From positions 124,001 through 188,000 of the forward strand of contig NZ_JACJRC010000005.1 in NCBI RefSeq assembly GCF_014697025.1: a stretch of DNA of 64,000 nt, given 5' to 3'. The notes under the pieces are model-generated. The model was not told where the DNA came from. It saw only the letters and a list, made by a program, of their open reading frames with translations, and did no database searches. The translations under genes were made by a program, and so were the position numbers. Below are positions 44,204 to 54,008 of this stretch, one piece after another. The stretch comes from Alkalinema sp. FACHB-956. GTDB taxonomy: Bacteria; Cyanobacteriota; Cyanobacteriia; Leptolyngbyales; Leptolyngbyaceae. How positions within the stretch are numbered: the first letter of the stretch is position 1; each line of letters opens with the position of its first letter.

Positions 44204-44902
44204 CTACCGCGACTCCTGATGGTTCAGTTGACGACCCAATGCCGTAGCCAGGTCTGGATATCCTGCATCAATCAAGGCTTTGTCACGAATGCGGCAGGAG
44301 TCACACAGTCCGCAAGGTTCGCTTCCCCCTTGGTAGCAAGACCAGGTTTGAGCGATCGGAACCCCCAATTTCACGGCGCGATGCACAATATCAACTTTGC
44401 TGTCTAGAACTAATGGAGCTACCAACCGAGGGGCATGGCCTTCTAATCCTGCTTTAGACGACAGTTGGGCTAATCTTTCAAACGCCGCTAGATAGTCGGG
44501 CCGACAGTCGGGATAGCCAGAATAATCCACGGCATTAATGCCTAGGTAAATCGCCTCTGCTTGTTTGGCTTCTGCCAGAGCAAGGGCGATCGCGATGAAG
44601 ACCGTATTGCGACCGGGGACATAGGTGGAGGGAATCACATCCGATTGGACGCCTTCGGTGGGAATCTCAATTTGCCGATCGGTCAATGCTGATCCGCCCC
44701 ACTGGGACAGATTCACATCTAAAATAAAGTGTTCACTCAGGTTCAATGCTGCAACAAGGTCTCGGGCGGCTTGGAGTTCGCGATCGTGGCGTTGACCGTA
44801 GTAGAGCGACAGGGCAATCACTTCGTAGCCATCGGCGATCGCTTGGGCCGCAGAAGTTGCAGAATCTAAGCCACCGGATAAGAGAACCACCGCTTTTTTC
44901 AC
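44204..44902 (-). CDS. queC: 7-cyano-7-deazaguanine synthase
   Basis: A 232-residue QueC producing preQ0 for queuosine. The PP-loop is SGGLDS (residues 9-14) and the zinc site is [20 protein letters not shown] with four cysteines. The start is chosen as GTG at 44902 ([11 protein letters not shown]), 9 nt after GGGAGG; a GTG at 44908 and an ATG at 44944 are also in frame. Confidence 0.93.
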   Translation of the reverse strand: MKKAVVLLSGGLDSATSAAQAIADGYEVIALSLYYGQRHDRELQAARDLVAALNLSEHFILDVNLSQWGGSALTDRQIEIPTEGVQSDVIPSTYVPGRNTVFIAIALALAEAKQAEAIYLGINAVDYSGYPDCRPDYLAAFERLAQLSSKAGLEGHAPRLVAPLVLDSKVDIVHRAVKLGVPIAQTWSCYQGGSEPCGLCDSCRIRDKALIDAGYPDLATALGRQLNHQESR

Positions 44903-45006
44903 AGGCACTTGCCTCCCGTTCACAACACAAAAGTCACAGAACAAACAAAAGAATTTATCATAAAAGCTACATTCACAGCGTTAGTCTAATCACACGAAAA
45001 TAATTG

Positions 45007-45768
45007 CTAGATGGAGGAATGCTCCATGAGCGCCTCGACCGCCGATCGTGGGTAGAGTAACGTCCGACGATGACTCGATTCTCGAGGTTCAATGCCGGCT
45101 TGTTGCAAGCGCAGGGTGGCCGCTTGGGGTTTGCATTGTAATATCCGCGCAACTTCCGCGAGGGGTAACCACTGTTGCCCAAATCGTTCGAGCAAAACCC
45201 TATCCTCGGTATCCAAGATCTCCGTCAGCAGTCGCTGGGCCAATAGCCAGCAAGCTAGGGCATCCGCTGCCGCCCGATGCGATTGACCGACCGTAAAACC
45301 AAAATGTTTGACTAAATCCGGTAAGCTGCGCGAGGGCAAGTCCGGCAGCATTAATCGCGCCAGTTGCAGGGTACAAAAACGCTCTTGCTTAAATTTAGAG
45401 AAATCAATTTGACAATGGCGCAGCTCTGCTTTGAGAAATGCATAGTCAAACTCTAAATTATGGCAGGTGAGAATTCCAGGTTGGAGCCACGGCCAATACT
45501 GCGGCCATAGCTCGCTCGCGAGCGGGGCATTATCCACCATCGTTTGGCGAATGCCGGTCAATTGGACAATGAACTCAGGAATCTGGGTTTGGCTATTCAT
45601 TAAACTGGTTTGCTGGAAGGTGATGCCTGTTTTGAGATTGGCATGAATTACCGCAATTTCTGTCACCCTTGCTTGGGGCGGCTTATAACCCGTGGTTTCC
45701 AGGTCAACGATCGTCAAATCTTGCTGGGCAATGTGGCGATAAAAGGTAAGCAGATCGGTGGATAGCAT
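45007..45768 (-). CDS. DnaQ-like 3'-5' exonuclease with C-terminal HTH-like extension
   Basis: A 253-residue protein. The DEDDh exonuclease has ExoI TIVDLETTG, ExoII CHNLEFDYAFLKAEL and ExoIII GQSHRAAADALACWLL. After it, residues about 195-253 (LPLAEVARILQCKPQAATLR, QQAGIEPRESSHRRTLLYPR) look like a helix-turn-helix. It could be a proofreading or repair exonuclease; cyanobacterial replicative epsilon activity is otherwise uncertain. Confidence 0.82.
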   Translation of the reverse strand: MLSTDLLTFYRHIAQQDLTIVDLETTGYKPPQARVTEIAVIHANLKTGITFQQTSLMNSQTQIPEFIVQLTGIRQTMVDNAPLASELWPQYWPWLQPGILTCHNLEFDYAFLKAELRHCQIDFSKFKQERFCTLQLARLMLPDLPSRSLPDLVKHFGFTVGQSHRAAADALACWLLAQRLLTEILDTEDRVLLERFGQQWLPLAEVARILQCKPQAATLRLQQAGIEPRESSHRRTLLYPRSAVEALMEHSSI

Positions 45769-45787
45769 GGTTGGAGTCTAAACAAAT

Positions 45788-45814
45788 AAAAGACGTGCCA
45801 ATGACACGCCTTTT
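45788..45814. terminator. Terminator of the RNA helicase gene
   Basis: AAAAG-A-CGTG-CCAATGA-CACG-C-CTTTT is an almost symmetric hairpin with A and T tracts at both ends. It lies 57 bp after the helicase stop (- strand) and just before the exonuclease start. Confidence 0.7.
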
Positions 45815-45870
45815 GATTCCGAATTAATCTAGGTTAACCGATGCAGAGCGCACCGATTGCCGATTGCTGA

Positions 45871-47373
45871 TTATTTTTTCAACACAGGACGGGGTACGTT
45901 CCCGCGATCTGCATTGTTTCTAGGCCGACGATCGCCTCCGCGATCGCTACGTCCCCGGACACCACTCCCACGTCGATCGTCGGAGCGGAAACGGCGGCTT
46001 CCACCCCCCCCATTGCGCATTGGGCGATCAGCAGCCAATTCTTCCGGGGTCGGATCTGCCGACGCATTCATCCAGTTAGGACGGGTCTTGTCGTAGTAGA
46101 GTTGTAAGGCTGCAGCTGCGATCGCATGGGTTTCGTAACCCTCTTCCGACAACTGGGAGACGATCGGCAGGAAGGAAGCCATCCGCTCACCCGCCACGGC
46201 TTCCGCCAGTTGGGTTTTCAGTTTTTCAAGATGCTTCGCCTCAATTTCCGCACGGGTGGGGACATTGCGAATATCTAGCTTCTGGCGAATATGGTTCTCA
46301 ATGTCGCGCAGTTTCCGCTTATCGAGGGGATGGACGAGGGAGAGAGCTGTCCCTTCTTTACCCGCCCGACCCGTCCGACCAATCCGGTGCACGTAGTTAT
46401 CTACACTGTCCGGCAGATCGTAGTTGATAACATGGGTCAGGTCATCGACGTGAATCCCACGGGCTGCGATATCCGTTGCGACAATCCAACGAACTTGGCG
46501 TTGCTTAAACCGCAGTAAGAGGCGTTCCCGCTGGCTTTGGGTCAGGTCACCATGGTACTCATCCACGCTGTGCCCTGCGGCTTGCAGTTGGCTGGTCAGT
46601 TCTGCTGCCGCCTTCCGAGTCCGGACAAAGATGATTGCGGATTCTGGATCTTCCAATTCCAACACCGGCTGCAACGATCGCGACTTCGTCCAACCCCGTG
46701 GCACCATATAGACCACTTGATTAATCCGGGAGGGCGCAGCCTTGGGCTGTTCGATCGTCACGTTGACCGGAGAGCGCAGGAACTTCGCAACTAGCTTGCG
46801 GATAGAAGGATCCATCGTCGCAGAGAAGAAGGCGGTTTGCCGTTCGCTGGGGGCTTGGCTGAGGATTTTCTCCACATCCTGAATAAAGCCCATGTTCAGC
46901 ATTTCGTCTGCTTCGTCCAGAACGAACCAGCTAATTTGATCGAGCTTTAGGTCGCCCCGGTTCATCAGGTCAATGACCCGACCCGGCGTACCTACCACAA
47001 TTTGCACGCCCCGTTGCAGTCGAGAGATTTGTAAATCGATCGACTGACCACCGTAGATGGGAAGAATCCGGACCCGACGATCGTCTGCAAAGCCACGGAC
47101 TGCGGCACAGACTTGCACCGCAAGTTCACGGGTAGGGGTCAAAATCAAGGCTTGGACAGCATGGTTACGGGGATCAATCCGTTCCAGGATCGGCAGGGAA
47201 AACGCCGCTGTCTTACCCGTTCCCGTTTGCGCTAATCCCATCACATCGCGACCGGCTAGCAGTTGAGGAATCGCCTGAGCCTGAATGGGCGTCGGGTTTG
47301 AAAATCCCTGCTGCTCCAGAAATTGAACGCGAGCTTCAGAGAGTCCAAGGCTTTGAAACGAAAGAGTCGTCAT
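45871..47373 (-). CDS. DEAD-box RNA helicase (CrhR/CsdA type)
   Basis: A 500-residue helicase with all motifs: Q motif FSNPTPIQAQAIP, I AQTGTGKT, Ia PTRELA, II VLDEADEM, III FFSATM, V ATDIAARGIHVDD, VI HRIGRTGRAG. The C-terminal ~55 residues are Arg/Gly-rich (RNGGGGSRRFRSDDRRGSGV), suited to RNA binding. In cyanobacteria such helicases are cold- and redox-induced and remodel mRNA. The start ATG 47373 (MTTLSFQSLGLSE) is preferred: AGGA is about 7 nt upstream. Confidence 0.93.
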   Translation of the reverse strand: MTTLSFQSLGLSEARVQFLEQQGFSNPTPIQAQAIPQLLAGRDVMGLAQTGTGKTAAFSLPILERIDPRNHAVQALILTPTRELAVQVCAAVRGFADDRRVRILPIYGGQSIDLQISRLQRGVQIVVGTPGRVIDLMNRGDLKLDQISWFVLDEADEMLNMGFIQDVEKILSQAPSERQTAFFSATMDPSIRKLVAKFLRSPVNVTIEQPKAAPSRINQVVYMVPRGWTKSRSLQPVLELEDPESAIIFVRTRKAAAELTSQLQAAGHSVDEYHGDLTQSQRERLLLRFKQRQVRWIVATDIAARGIHVDDLTHVINYDLPDSVDNYVHRIGRTGRAGKEGTALSLVHPLDKRKLRDIENHIRQKLDIRNVPTRAEIEAKHLEKLKTQLAEAVAGERMASFLPIVSQLSEEGYETHAIAAAALQLYYDKTRPNWMNASADPTPEELAADRPMRNGGGGSRRFRSDDRRGSGVRGRSDRGGDRRPRNNADRGNVPRPVLKK

Positions 47374-47488
47374 CAGATTTCCTAAAAACAAAGAAGGTTA
47401 GGCAAACGGGTGCGCGATGACCGCTAGGCGCGACCTGATTTACGCACCAATCCCAAATTTTTTAATGGGAAAGGAAAAAATTGAGAAA

Positions 47489-48844
47489 CTACCGAGCCAG
47501 CACGGCTTGGTGCGAAACCAAATCGGCGGCAGTGGCAATATGTCCATAGAGATCGTAGACATCTGCATCATCAATGCGTACAGGCACTAGAGATCCTAGG
47601 GATGCCTCGCCCTGCACGTACACTAAACCATCCACTTCCGGAGCAAAGCGAGCCGATCGACCCACTAATTCTCCGGTTTCAGGATTTTCTTGCTCAATCA
47701 ACACATCTACAACTCGGCCAATTTCCGATCGGTTGCGCCGTAGGGAAATCGGTTGTTGCAGTTGCATTAGCTCATCTCGCCTTGCATCCATCACTGCTTG
47801 GGGCACTGGATTCGGCAAGTCGTAGGCAGGCGTCCCTTCTTCCGCAGAAAAAGTAAACACACCCACGTGATCAAACTCGTGGCGTTGGACAAACTGCTTC
47901 AGATGCTCGAAGTGTTCATCCGTTTCCCCAGGGAAGCCGACGATAAAGGTCGTCCGCATGACAGCGTTGGGAATGGCTTCCTTGATACGCTCGATAATGC
48001 CATCGTTCACTCGACCTTGCCAGGGACGATTCATCGATCGCAGAACCTCCGGGTGGGAATGTTGCAGCGGCAAATCGAGATAGGGCAGCACATTGGGGGT
48101 TTCCCGAATGGCCTCAATCACCTTGGGGGTCAACCCGGTGGGGTAGGCATAGTGCATCCGAATCCAAGGGATGTCTACCTTCCCTAGGGCTCGCAGCAGT
48201 TCCGCTAATTTCGGTTCACCATAGATATCCAGACCATAGTTGGTTGTGATCTGAGAAATGAGAATGGCTTCCTGCACCCCTTGGGCTGCTAAAGCTTCCA
48301 CCTCTGCAACGATCGACTCAATGGTTCGGGAACGTTGTTTGCCGCGCAGGTGGGGAATGATGCAAAAGGCGCATCCGTAGTCACAACCTTCCGCAACCCG
48401 TACGTAGGCAACTCCCTCTGTGGTGGTGCGATAACGGGGTGTGGTTTCATCGGCAATGTAGGTTGGCTCTAGGGAAACCTCTTTGACGCGCTCCCCTGCT
48501 TCAGCCCGATGAATCACATCCACAATCTTGTGATAATCCCCAGTACCCACTAGGGCGACAGCCTCGGGCAATTCTTCCAACAACTGATCCTGGAAGTGTT
48601 GAGCCATGCAGCCCGTAATCACAATTTTTTTATTAGCTTCTGCAAGTTCAACCAAGGTGCGAACCGACTCTTCCCGAGCCGCTTGGATGAAACTACAGGT
48701 GTTAACAATAACGTAATCCGCTAAGGCTTCGTTAGCATCCACATGATAACCCGCTTGAACCAGCAGACCCAACATGTGTTCGGTATCAACTCGATTTTTT
48801 TCACATCCCAAGTGGGAAACGGCGATCGTTGGCTTATTGCCCAT
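47489..48844 (-). CDS. rimO: Ribosomal protein S12 methylthiotransferase RimO
   Basis: A 451-residue radical-SAM enzyme that adds a methylthio group to an aspartate of ribosomal protein S12. The N-terminal UPF0004 domain ([19 protein letters not shown]) binds one FeS cluster; the radical-SAM cluster motif is [11 protein letters not shown]; a TRAM domain ends the protein. The HLGCEKN start and EHMLG distinguish RimO from MiaB. Confidence 0.95.
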   Translation of the reverse strand: MGNKPTIAVSHLGCEKNRVDTEHMLGLLVQAGYHVDANEALADYVIVNTCSFIQAAREESVRTLVELAEANKKIVITGCMAQHFQDQLLEELPEAVALVGTGDYHKIVDVIHRAEAGERVKEVSLEPTYIADETTPRYRTTTEGVAYVRVAEGCDYGCAFCIIPHLRGKQRSRTIESIVAEVEALAAQGVQEAILISQITTNYGLDIYGEPKLAELLRALGKVDIPWIRMHYAYPTGLTPKVIEAIRETPNVLPYLDLPLQHSHPEVLRSMNRPWQGRVNDGIIERIKEAIPNAVMRTTFIVGFPGETDEHFEHLKQFVQRHEFDHVGVFTFSAEEGTPAYDLPNPVPQAVMDARRDELMQLQQPISLRRNRSEIGRVVDVLIEQENPETGELVGRSARFAPEVDGLVYVQGEASLGSLVPVRIDDADVYDLYGHIATAADLVSHQAVLAR

Positions 48845-49560
48845 GTATTCAGCTTATGCTCGATGAGTAAACGAAAGGAATAGAAGGTGGTGTATGCCAC
48901 TGCGATCGCGCCCCAAAACGGTCTAACCTTCCGTATCATCACCCTCCGGAAACTCTTCGGGTGCATAGCCGCAATCGCTGTATAAATCGGCCCAGAACAC
49001 TCTAACGCATCAACGTGCACTAGAGCATGCCTTAGAGAGGCCGTGTTGTTTCCTATCCTAGACGCAATTGTGAATTATTACAATCTGTTACACACAATTT
49101 AGATCAAAATACAGCCTCAGCCACTGCCCCATTAAGGAAATTTGCTCTCTCAAAGCACTCTGTCAGCAAACAATAACAGCACACAACAATTGAAAAACCA
49201 GTGTTGTTTTGCGGAGACTACGGGAGAAGTTCTATGAAGAAATTTGAAATTTTCTATGTGCATCCGTATTTTTTTGGGCACTCTGACCCTAGCGAATGTT
49301 CCAGATTGACACACACTTTGGAGCACGATCGGGAATTTGTGGGTTTGCAGATCTGAATGATTCCGCATTATCCCGACGCAAGAAGCCCGTTGAGCGACAC
49401 GGAGTGGATCCTGAGTTTACTGAAATCACCGACATCATGACTGAAGATCCCGTTCTGAACATTAAGTTCTGAGCATTGCTGATCATGAAAGTCAGGAATG
49501 TATTGAAGTCGTGAATGTTAAGTACTGTGCTTTGAACTGAAGGCTGAGAGATCAAAAATC
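48845..49560. other. 716-bp region upstream of the porin gene
   Basis: No recognised gene except the possible small ORF at 49234-49356. The stretch 49050-49130 is AT-rich and promoter-like. No Fur box could be assigned with confidence. Confidence 0.4.
49234..49356 (+). CDS. Possible small protein (40 aa)
   Basis: ATG at 49234 preceded by GGGAGAAG (about 5-nt spacing). It encodes MKKFEIFYVHPYFFGHSDPS, then ECSRLTHTLEHDREFVGLQI, ending in TGA. Composition is plausible, but no family is recognised and nothing supports translation beyond the ribosome site. Confidence 0.25.
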   Translation: MKKFEIFYVHPYFFGHSDPSECSRLTHTLEHDREFVGLQI

Positions 49561-51294
49561 ATGCAGACATCGAAACCATTGGCTCAAGTTGCTGCAATGA
49601 TCCCCTGGATGGTGATGAGCGGATTGGGGGTCAGTGTTTCCGCAGTTGCGCAAACAACCCAGCCGGAATCTCAGACTGCTCACCCGATTACCCAAAATCC
49701 AGTCCCGACGGACTTCAGTTCAAACACCCATTCTATTTTTGAGCAGATTGAAGCCCTCGGAACAGAGACCGCTACCCCGATCGCGGGGATGGAGCAGGTG
49801 ACTGCAACGGCCCAATTAACGGATGTCCAGCCCCAGGACTGGGCTTTTCAAGCGTTGCAATCGCTAGTGGAACGCTATGGATGTATTGCAGGCTATCCCG
49901 ATCGCACCTTTCGAGGTAACCAAGCGCTAACACGCTACGAGTTTGCCGCTGGCTTGAATGCTTGCATGGATCGCGTGAGTGAATTGGTGAATGCTGCCAC
50001 CGACTCCTTGGCACAAAAGGAAGATTTAGTAACCCTGCAAAAGCTACAGGAAACCTTTGCTGCGGAGTTAGCAACCCTGCGGGGGCGCGTTGATGGCTTA
50101 GAAAGCCGAACTGCCACCTTGGAGAAGCAGCAGTTTTCCACCACCACGAAATTGATGGGGATCACGATCGTGGGATTTCAGGGAACTAGCGAAAATACGG
50201 CGCGGCGCGGTGGACAAGCAACTCGAGACACCAGTACCAACGTCAATCTCATCAACTGGAACTATCTCATCCTCAACACTGCCTTTAGTCCCACCAGTGT
50301 CTTAACCACCAGTTTGCTCAACATTAATGGCAACGGGGGACCGAAGGGATCATTTGTCCGATCGATCAATGACGATCGGGTGGGGTATGACTTTTTTGAT
50401 GTGCCTGGTTTGCAGCTTTTCGATCTGAATTACCGCTTCTTGGTGGGCAATAAATTGGCTGGCTTTGTGGGCACGGAAGGCATCTATACCTATGCAGCCT
50501 TCCGAGGCCCCAACCGAGTTGAAAGTGCTGCCACCGGGCCGATTTCCCTCTTTGCCCAGCGAAATCCCATCCTCAATCTGGGTTTAGGTCGCGGGGGGGC
50601 AGGGTTTGACTGGCAATTTGCTAAACGGGCCAGCTTGCAAGGGGTCTATCACACCAATATTCCGGGTGTGTTTCCCAGTGCATCCGGCCCCAAAGGTCAC
50701 AACACCTTCGGATTTCAGTTGGCGCTCACCCCGATCGATCCCCTGGATATCAATATTTACTACGTCAATAACTATGCACCTGATGGCATTCCCCTCGGGT
50801 TTGTTGGGGATGATATTCTGACTGCGCCCAATCTCACCACAGGTAACTTTCCCCCCCTGTCCACCCATGCGATCGGCACTAGTGTGAACTGGCAAGTCTC
50901 GCCCAAACTGTCCGTCGGTGGCTGGTTTGGCTATACCAACTCCCATATTCCGGGGCAGTCCGGCAATGTGGAAACCACAAATTACATGGCGTATCTGAAC
51001 TTCCCAGATTTGTTTGGCAAGGGCAATCTGGGGGGAATTTATGTCGGCCAACCCCCCAAAATTGTCAGCAGCAATTTACCGATCGGGAGCAATTATCCCG
51101 ATTTCCTGACAACAGGTGCAGGACGGGCGGGCGGACAACCGGGAACCAGTACCCATGTGGAAGTGTTCTATCGCTGGCAGGTCAACGATCGCATCAGCAT
51201 CACGCCAGGATTCTTTGTGGTTTTCCAACCGGGACATTCTCCAGATAGTGACCCGATCGCTGTTGGTGCCCTGCGCACAGCTTTTACTTGGTAG
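49561..51294 (+). CDS. SLH-domain outer membrane porin, iron-uptake type
   Basis: A 577-residue outer-membrane protein. After the signal peptide an SLH domain (LTDVQPQDWAFQALQSLVER, IAGYPDRTFRGNQALTRYEF) anchors it to peptidoglycan/pyruvylated polymer. A short coiled coil follows (LAQKEDLVTLQKLQETFAAE), then a ~370-residue OprB-like beta barrel ending in a C-terminal aromatic strand (RTAFTW). Proteins of this type (Slr1908-like) are major cyanobacterial porins implicated in iron and small-solute uptake. Confidence 0.92.
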   Translation: MQTSKPLAQVAAMIPWMVMSGLGVSVSAVAQTTQPESQTAHPITQNPVPTDFSSNTHSIFEQIEALGTETATPIAGMEQVTATAQLTDVQPQDWAFQALQSLVERYGCIAGYPDRTFRGNQALTRYEFAAGLNACMDRVSELVNAATDSLAQKEDLVTLQKLQETFAAELATLRGRVDGLESRTATLEKQQFSTTTKLMGITIVGFQGTSENTARRGGQATRDTSTNVNLINWNYLILNTAFSPTSVLTTSLLNINGNGGPKGSFVRSINDDRVGYDFFDVPGLQLFDLNYRFLVGNKLAGFVGTEGIYTYAAFRGPNRVESAATGPISLFAQRNPILNLGLGRGGAGFDWQFAKRASLQGVYHTNIPGVFPSASGPKGHNTFGFQLALTPIDPLDINIYYVNNYAPDGIPLGFVGDDILTAPNLTTGNFPPLSTHAIGTSVNWQVSPKLSVGGWFGYTNSHIPGQSGNVETTNYMAYLNFPDLFGKGNLGGIYVGQPPKIVSSNLPIGSNYPDFLTTGAGRAGGQPGTSTHVEVFYRWQVNDRISITPGFFVVFQPGHSPDSDPIAVGALRTAFTW

Positions 51295-51814
51295 AAGTTT
51301 TACTTGGTAGAAGACGCCATCCCCAATCCCACGCTCCGTAGATTTGCTGCGTAAATTTACGGGAAGTTTGCCTCTGTTGAAGTGACTTCAACGATTCTCA
51401 AGTCACCTCAACGAATCCCGATAAATGGATGGATCATCTCAATCTAGCCTCCATCCAAGTGTTATCAAACCTACACTGGGGCACTTTCAGCAGAGACTGG
51501 GGTACTTGCGACTGCGGGTGGCACCCGATGACTGGATACCTTACAAAACTTCAAGACGCGACCCTGCCGGATTCCGTGAAAGTTCGCTTATGGGATCTTG
51601 AGCACACTGGCTAGACTTTCCATAGATTGGGTGTCGCAGGGCTCAATGGCCGCTAATACTTTCTACTGTAGCTATGAATTGAAAGCGTGACTTCACCCCA
51701 ACGGGTTACCGGGTTACCTACAGCTTTTTGGACAGGCTTTCTATCCATTCATAAACGCGGTCATTTGCCAGCGATCGGTTGCTCTGAATATGCAAATTGG
51801 AAAGTTTCAACATC
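51295..51814. other. Intergenic region after the porin
   Basis: A 12-bp duplication TTTTACTTGGTA occurs at the porin end (51283-51294 and 51298-51309), and AAGTGACTTCAACG/AAGTCACCTCAACG at about 51380-51414. A 61-codon frame (51429-51614) has no recognisable content. No RNA gene was seen. Confidence 0.45.
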
Positions 51815-52147
51815 ATGATGAAATTAATGCCTTGTGCCGTTGTGGCAGGTGTCGTGGGCTGTGTTGTGCTGGGGAGTGCACCTGCTAAGGCCGAGAATTT
51901 AATAACCGAGGAATTGCGATCGACTCCCTCTTCGCAGCTTGTAGCTGAGGAGTCTAATAATCCCCCCCAATCCGCCACAGAAAATCTGAACCGTCAAGAA
52001 CAACTGCCTTCAGGTCGATCGGAGACGCAGGTGGAAGTCGCTCAAGCTGAGGCTGAGACTCCGGTCAATGCTCCCGCTGCAAAACCCGCTAGTGTGCGGA
52101 TTCCGATGATGAGTCGGATTTTTCCTTGCCCGTCTATGATGCAGTAG
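51815..52147 (+). CDS. Small exported protein, possibly frameshifted at the 3' end
   Basis: A 110-residue protein with signal peptide MMKLMPCAVVAGVVGCVVLG...AKA|EN. The mature part is Gln/Glu/Pro-rich and low-complexity (QVEVAQAEAETPVNAPAAKP). The last 15 residues in frame (RIPMMSRIFPCPSMMQ) are unlike the rest. The shifted frame from 52099 reads DSDDESDFSLPVYDAVVIES then TPST and a stop at 52171, just before a strong terminator, so a frameshift is possible. No family recognised. Confidence 0.55.
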   Translation: MMKLMPCAVVAGVVGCVVLGSAPAKAENLITEELRSTPSSQLVAEESNNPPQSATENLNRQEQLPSGRSETQVEVAQAEAETPVNAPAAKPASVRIPMMSRIFPCPSMMQ

Positions 52148-52177
52148 TTATTGAATCTACCCCGTCAACTTGACTTC

Positions 52178-52214
52178 ATCCTCTAGGACTTCAATTCGTC
52201 CTAGAGGATTTTTT
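52178..52214 (+). terminator. Strong rho-independent terminator
   Basis: A perfect 12-bp inverted repeat ATCCTCTAGGAC (52178-52189) / GTCCTAGAGGAT (52198-52209), 8-nt loop, then a T-run. It follows the small exported protein gene. Confidence 0.9.
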
Positions 52215-52341
52215 ATACGCCTAATGCTATCTAAAGGATGAGCGATCGGGGGTGCCTTGAAAACCTGCAAAACCCTAGCGGAAAACCGGGGTATACTAGA
52301 GTTAATCATTTTGTAGTTGCCGAACGGGCTTAGCTTCAACT

Positions 52342-52788
52342 GTGGAACTGTCCTGTAAAAGTGAGTATGCGCTCCTAGCCCTACTGGAACTTGCTATTCG
52401 CTACCAGAGTAGTGAGCCCCTGCAAATTCGCCAAATTTCAGCCCAGCAAAATATTCCCGATCGCTACCTAGAGCAATTACTAGCGACATTGCGCCGAGGT
52501 GGCATTGTGAAGTCTCAACGGGGCGCAAAGGGGGGCTATCTGTTAGCGCGGGAACCCTGGAAAATTTCCCTATTCGATGTGTTGAATTGTCTAGAAGGTG
52601 TGGAAGCTCGGGACGATGAGGGCGATCGGGAAGGTAACGCCAATAGGACACTAGAAAATAAGGTTGTGGATGAAATTTGGCAGGAAGCCTGCCAAGCGGC
52701 CCATGCCGTTCTCCAAAACTACACCCTCCAAGAACTCATCGATCGCCGGGACGCCTGCCGGCAGCTGGATTTGATGTACTACATCTAG
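52342..52788 (+). CDS. Rrf2 family transcriptional regulator
   Basis: A 148-residue Rrf2 protein starting at GTG 52342: (M)ELSCKSEYALLALLELAIRY. The winged HTH is LQIRQISAQQNIPDRYLEQL then LATLRRGGIVKSQRGAKGGY. It has no Cys triad in the usual position, so it is not an FeS IscR/NsrR type. Lying 151 bp upstream of cysK, it resembles the CymR arrangement of Gram-positive bacteria, in which the regulator senses cysteine status with CysK. That link is inference. Confidence 0.88.
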   Translation: MELSCKSEYALLALLELAIRYQSSEPLQIRQISAQQNIPDRYLEQLLATLRRGGIVKSQRGAKGGYLLAREPWKISLFDVLNCLEGVEARDDEGDREGNANRTLENKVVDEIWQEACQAAHAVLQNYTLQELIDRRDACRQLDLMYYI

Positions 52789-52939
52789 CTAGTTCGATGC
52801 ATCCTTGGTTAGTCAATTTTCGTCTTAGTCAAAATTTTGTCTCAGTCGATCTGCGGCTAATCAAGCTTCGAGTTGCGATCGGTCAAGGGATCGGTTAATC
52901 GGTATTACACCCGAGTCGAATATTTCAGCGAAAACCATT

Positions 52940-53893
52940 ATGCACATTGCCCAAAATATTACCCAACTCATCGGTCGGACTCCCCTAGTGCGGCTCAATC
53001 GCATTCCCCAAGCGGAGGGCTGCGTTGCTGAAATCGTCGTTAAGTTAGAAAGTATGAATCCCTCGTCTTCCGTGAAGGATCGCATTGGGATCAGCATGAT
53101 TGAAGCCGCAGAACGGGAGGGGCTAATTACACCAGGTAAAACGATACTGGTGGAACCCACGTCAGGTAATACGGGCATCGCCTTGGCCATGTCAGCCGCC
53201 GCCAAGGGCTACCGTTTGATTCTGACAATGCCAGAGACGATGAGTGCAGAAAGACGGGCCATGTTGCGGGCCTATGGAGCCGAGTTGGAGCTGACTCCCG
53301 GCATTGAAGGTATGGCAGGTTGTATTCAACGGGCCCAAAAAATTGTGGATACGACCCCCAATGCCTACATGCTGCAACAATTTCGCAACCCAGCGAATCC
53401 AGCCATCCATCGCCGCACGACCGCAGAAGAAATTTGGGCAGACACCGATGGGCAGGTGGATTTCCTGATTGCTGGGGTTGGGACAGGCGGCACCTTAACG
53501 GGCGTTGCAGAGGTGATTAAACAGCGAAATCCTAAGTTTCAGGCGATCGCGGTGGAACCCCTGAATAGTCCTGTGCTTTCTGGCGGTAAACCAGGGCCCC
53601 ATAAGATTCAAGGGATTGGTGCGGGCTTTATTCCCCCCGTTTTGAACACTGCCTTAATTGATGAAGTGATTCAAGTGGCCGATGAAACCGCGATCGCGTT
53701 TAGCCGTCGTCTGGCCCGCGAGGAGGGTTTGCTTTCCGGTATTTCTACCGGAGCTGCCCTCAAAGCAGCCCTGGAAATTGGTCAACGCCCAGAAAATGCT
53801 GGCAAATTAATCGTGATGATTCAACCCAGTTTTGGAGAGCGCTATCTGAGTACGCCCCTCTTCCAAGACCCCGAATTTTTGCCTAATGGTTAA
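52940..53893 (+). CDS. cysK: Cysteine synthase A (O-acetylserine sulfhydrylase)
   Basis: A 317-residue PLP enzyme making cysteine from O-acetylserine and sulfide. The PLP lysine is Lys46 ([11 protein letters not shown]); the substrate loop is [14 protein letters not shown]; the glycine-rich phosphate site is [11 protein letters not shown]. Full length. It probably forms a functional unit with the preceding Rrf2 gene. Confidence 0.95.
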   Translation: MHIAQNITQLIGRTPLVRLNRIPQAEGCVAEIVVKLESMNPSSSVKDRIGISMIEAAEREGLITPGKTILVEPTSGNTGIALAMSAAAKGYRLILTMPETMSAERRAMLRAYGAELELTPGIEGMAGCIQRAQKIVDTTPNAYMLQQFRNPANPAIHRRTTAEEIWADTDGQVDFLIAGVGTGGTLTGVAEVIKQRNPKFQAIAVEPLNSPVLSGGKPGPHKIQGIGAGFIPPVLNTALIDEVIQVADETAIAFSRRLAREEGLLSGISTGAALKAALEIGQRPENAGKLIVMIQPSFGERYLSTPLFQDPEFLPNG

Positions 53894-54008
53894 CCCATTC
53901 CCGGCTAATCCTATTTCCGGCTAATCCCATCCCCATTTTATGATCCGGGTAGGGAGGAGAGAGGGATTGCAGGGCAGGAGCAGCAATCGTCCAGGGTAAA
54001 ATGGGGTC

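Noticed and set aside
51429-51614. 61-codon + strand frame
   Set aside because: No ribosome site or similarity; left as intergenic.
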